Notes under the pieces: model-generated
The model's input: only the letters and a program-made list of their open reading frames with translations
Databases searched by the model: none
Told to the model about the DNA's origin: nothing
Position numbers and translations under genes: made by a program
In this document: piece by piece, positions 6,363 to 6,424 of the stretch
Layout: the number at the start of each line of letters is the position of its first letter
How positions within the stretch are numbered: position 1 is the stretch's first letter
Origin: Bifidobacteriaceae bacterium
GTDB lineage: Bacteria; Actinomycetota; Actinomycetes; Actinomycetales; WQXJ01
Direction of reading: 5' to 3'
Assembly: GCA_031278075.1 (NCBI GenBank)
Contig: JAITLE010000007.1
Coordinates: forward strand, 1-6,424
Length of the DNA: 6,424 bases

Positions 6363-6424
6363 TTAGCTTGCCCCTCCGTCGCCCTTAGCAGCCGGCGTTG
6401 CCCTCCGGCTTTACCAGCCGGACT
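6363..6424. repeat. Degenerate direct repeat with alternative hairpins, cut by the window edge
   Basis: The segment 6368-6395 (TTGCCCCTCCG... ending TTAGCAGCCGG) recurs at 6398-6421 (TTGCCCTCCGG... ending TTACCAGCCGG), with a 4-nt length difference and a few substitutions. A third partial TTAGC lies at 6363-6367. CCGGCT (6405-6410) pairs perfectly with AGCCGG (6416-6421; 5-nt loop) or with AGCCGG (6390-6395; 9-nt loop), so two exclusive hairpins are possible. Stops occur in the frames I checked and I see no gene. It could belong to a dispersed intergenic repeat family or to the terminator region of a gene beyond the edge. Confidence 0.6.

Larger units (their letters stand above)
6126..6424. 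other. Gene-free region upstream of glyA
   Basis: About 300 bp without a supportable gene. From left to right it holds the glyA ribosome binding site and leader, the candidate promoter, the 13-bp tandem repeats, the C-rich block and the degenerate hairpin repeat. The open frames across it encode only runs of Pro, Arg and Ala (plus strand) or Gly and Arg (minus strand), as expected from low-complexity GC-rich DNA. No tRNA or riboswitch pattern was seen. Confidence 0.75.

Noticed and set aside
6025..6388. Proline-rich plus-strand and glycine-rich minus-strand frames over the repeats, as possible cell-wall or structural proteins
   Set aside because: They arise from the 13-bp repeats and poly-C. 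The repeat unit is not a multiple of three, and I see no start signal or conserved domain.

Overview
The window is GC-rich DNA with several GTG starts, strong AGGAGG-type ribosome binding sites and tightly packed genes. The protein sequences look actinobacterial, for example GlyA with the TVHKTLGGPRSG signature and FolD with the GRGITVGRS and PNPGGVGPMTRAML signatures. I cannot place it below the phylum from sequence alone.

Layout. At the left edge is the 3' part of a galactokinase gene (galK, + strand, ending at 1025). It converges on a run of five minus-strand genes whose 3' end is at 1044. Read in transcription order from right to left, these are glyA (6125-4833), folD (4836-3943), an ABC transporter ATPase (3950-3033), its ABC-2 type permease (3036-1867) and an exonuclease III-family nuclease (1862-1044). 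Successive junctions overlap by 4 bp, 8 bp and 4 bp, then leave a 4 bp gap, so this is very probably one translationally coupled operon. A candidate promoter and a strong ribosome binding site lie just upstream of glyA. A GC-rich hairpin without a T-tract sits between the convergent galK and xthA ends.

Function. GlyA and FolD form a one-carbon module. GlyA makes glycine and 5,10-methylene-tetrahydrofolate from serine, and FolD oxidises that to 10-formyl-tetrahydrofolate for purine and formyl-Met synthesis. The ABC pair resembles the NatA/NatB exporter type, and its substrate cannot be read from the sequence. The nuclease is probably an abasic-site/3'-repair enzyme. GalK belongs to galactose use (Leloir pathway) and is transcribed separately.

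The right-hand end (about 6126-6424) has no convincing gene. It holds the glyA leader and promoter, a run of 13-bp tandem repeats (about six copies), a low-complexity C-rich block with two 12-base C runs and one 27-base C run, and a degenerate repeat with hairpin potential that runs off the window edge. This is the only clearly unusual stretch. It may be a real repeat or G-quadruplex-prone locus, or partly a sequencing or assembly artefact. I found no evidence for a new defence, mobile or biosynthetic system here.
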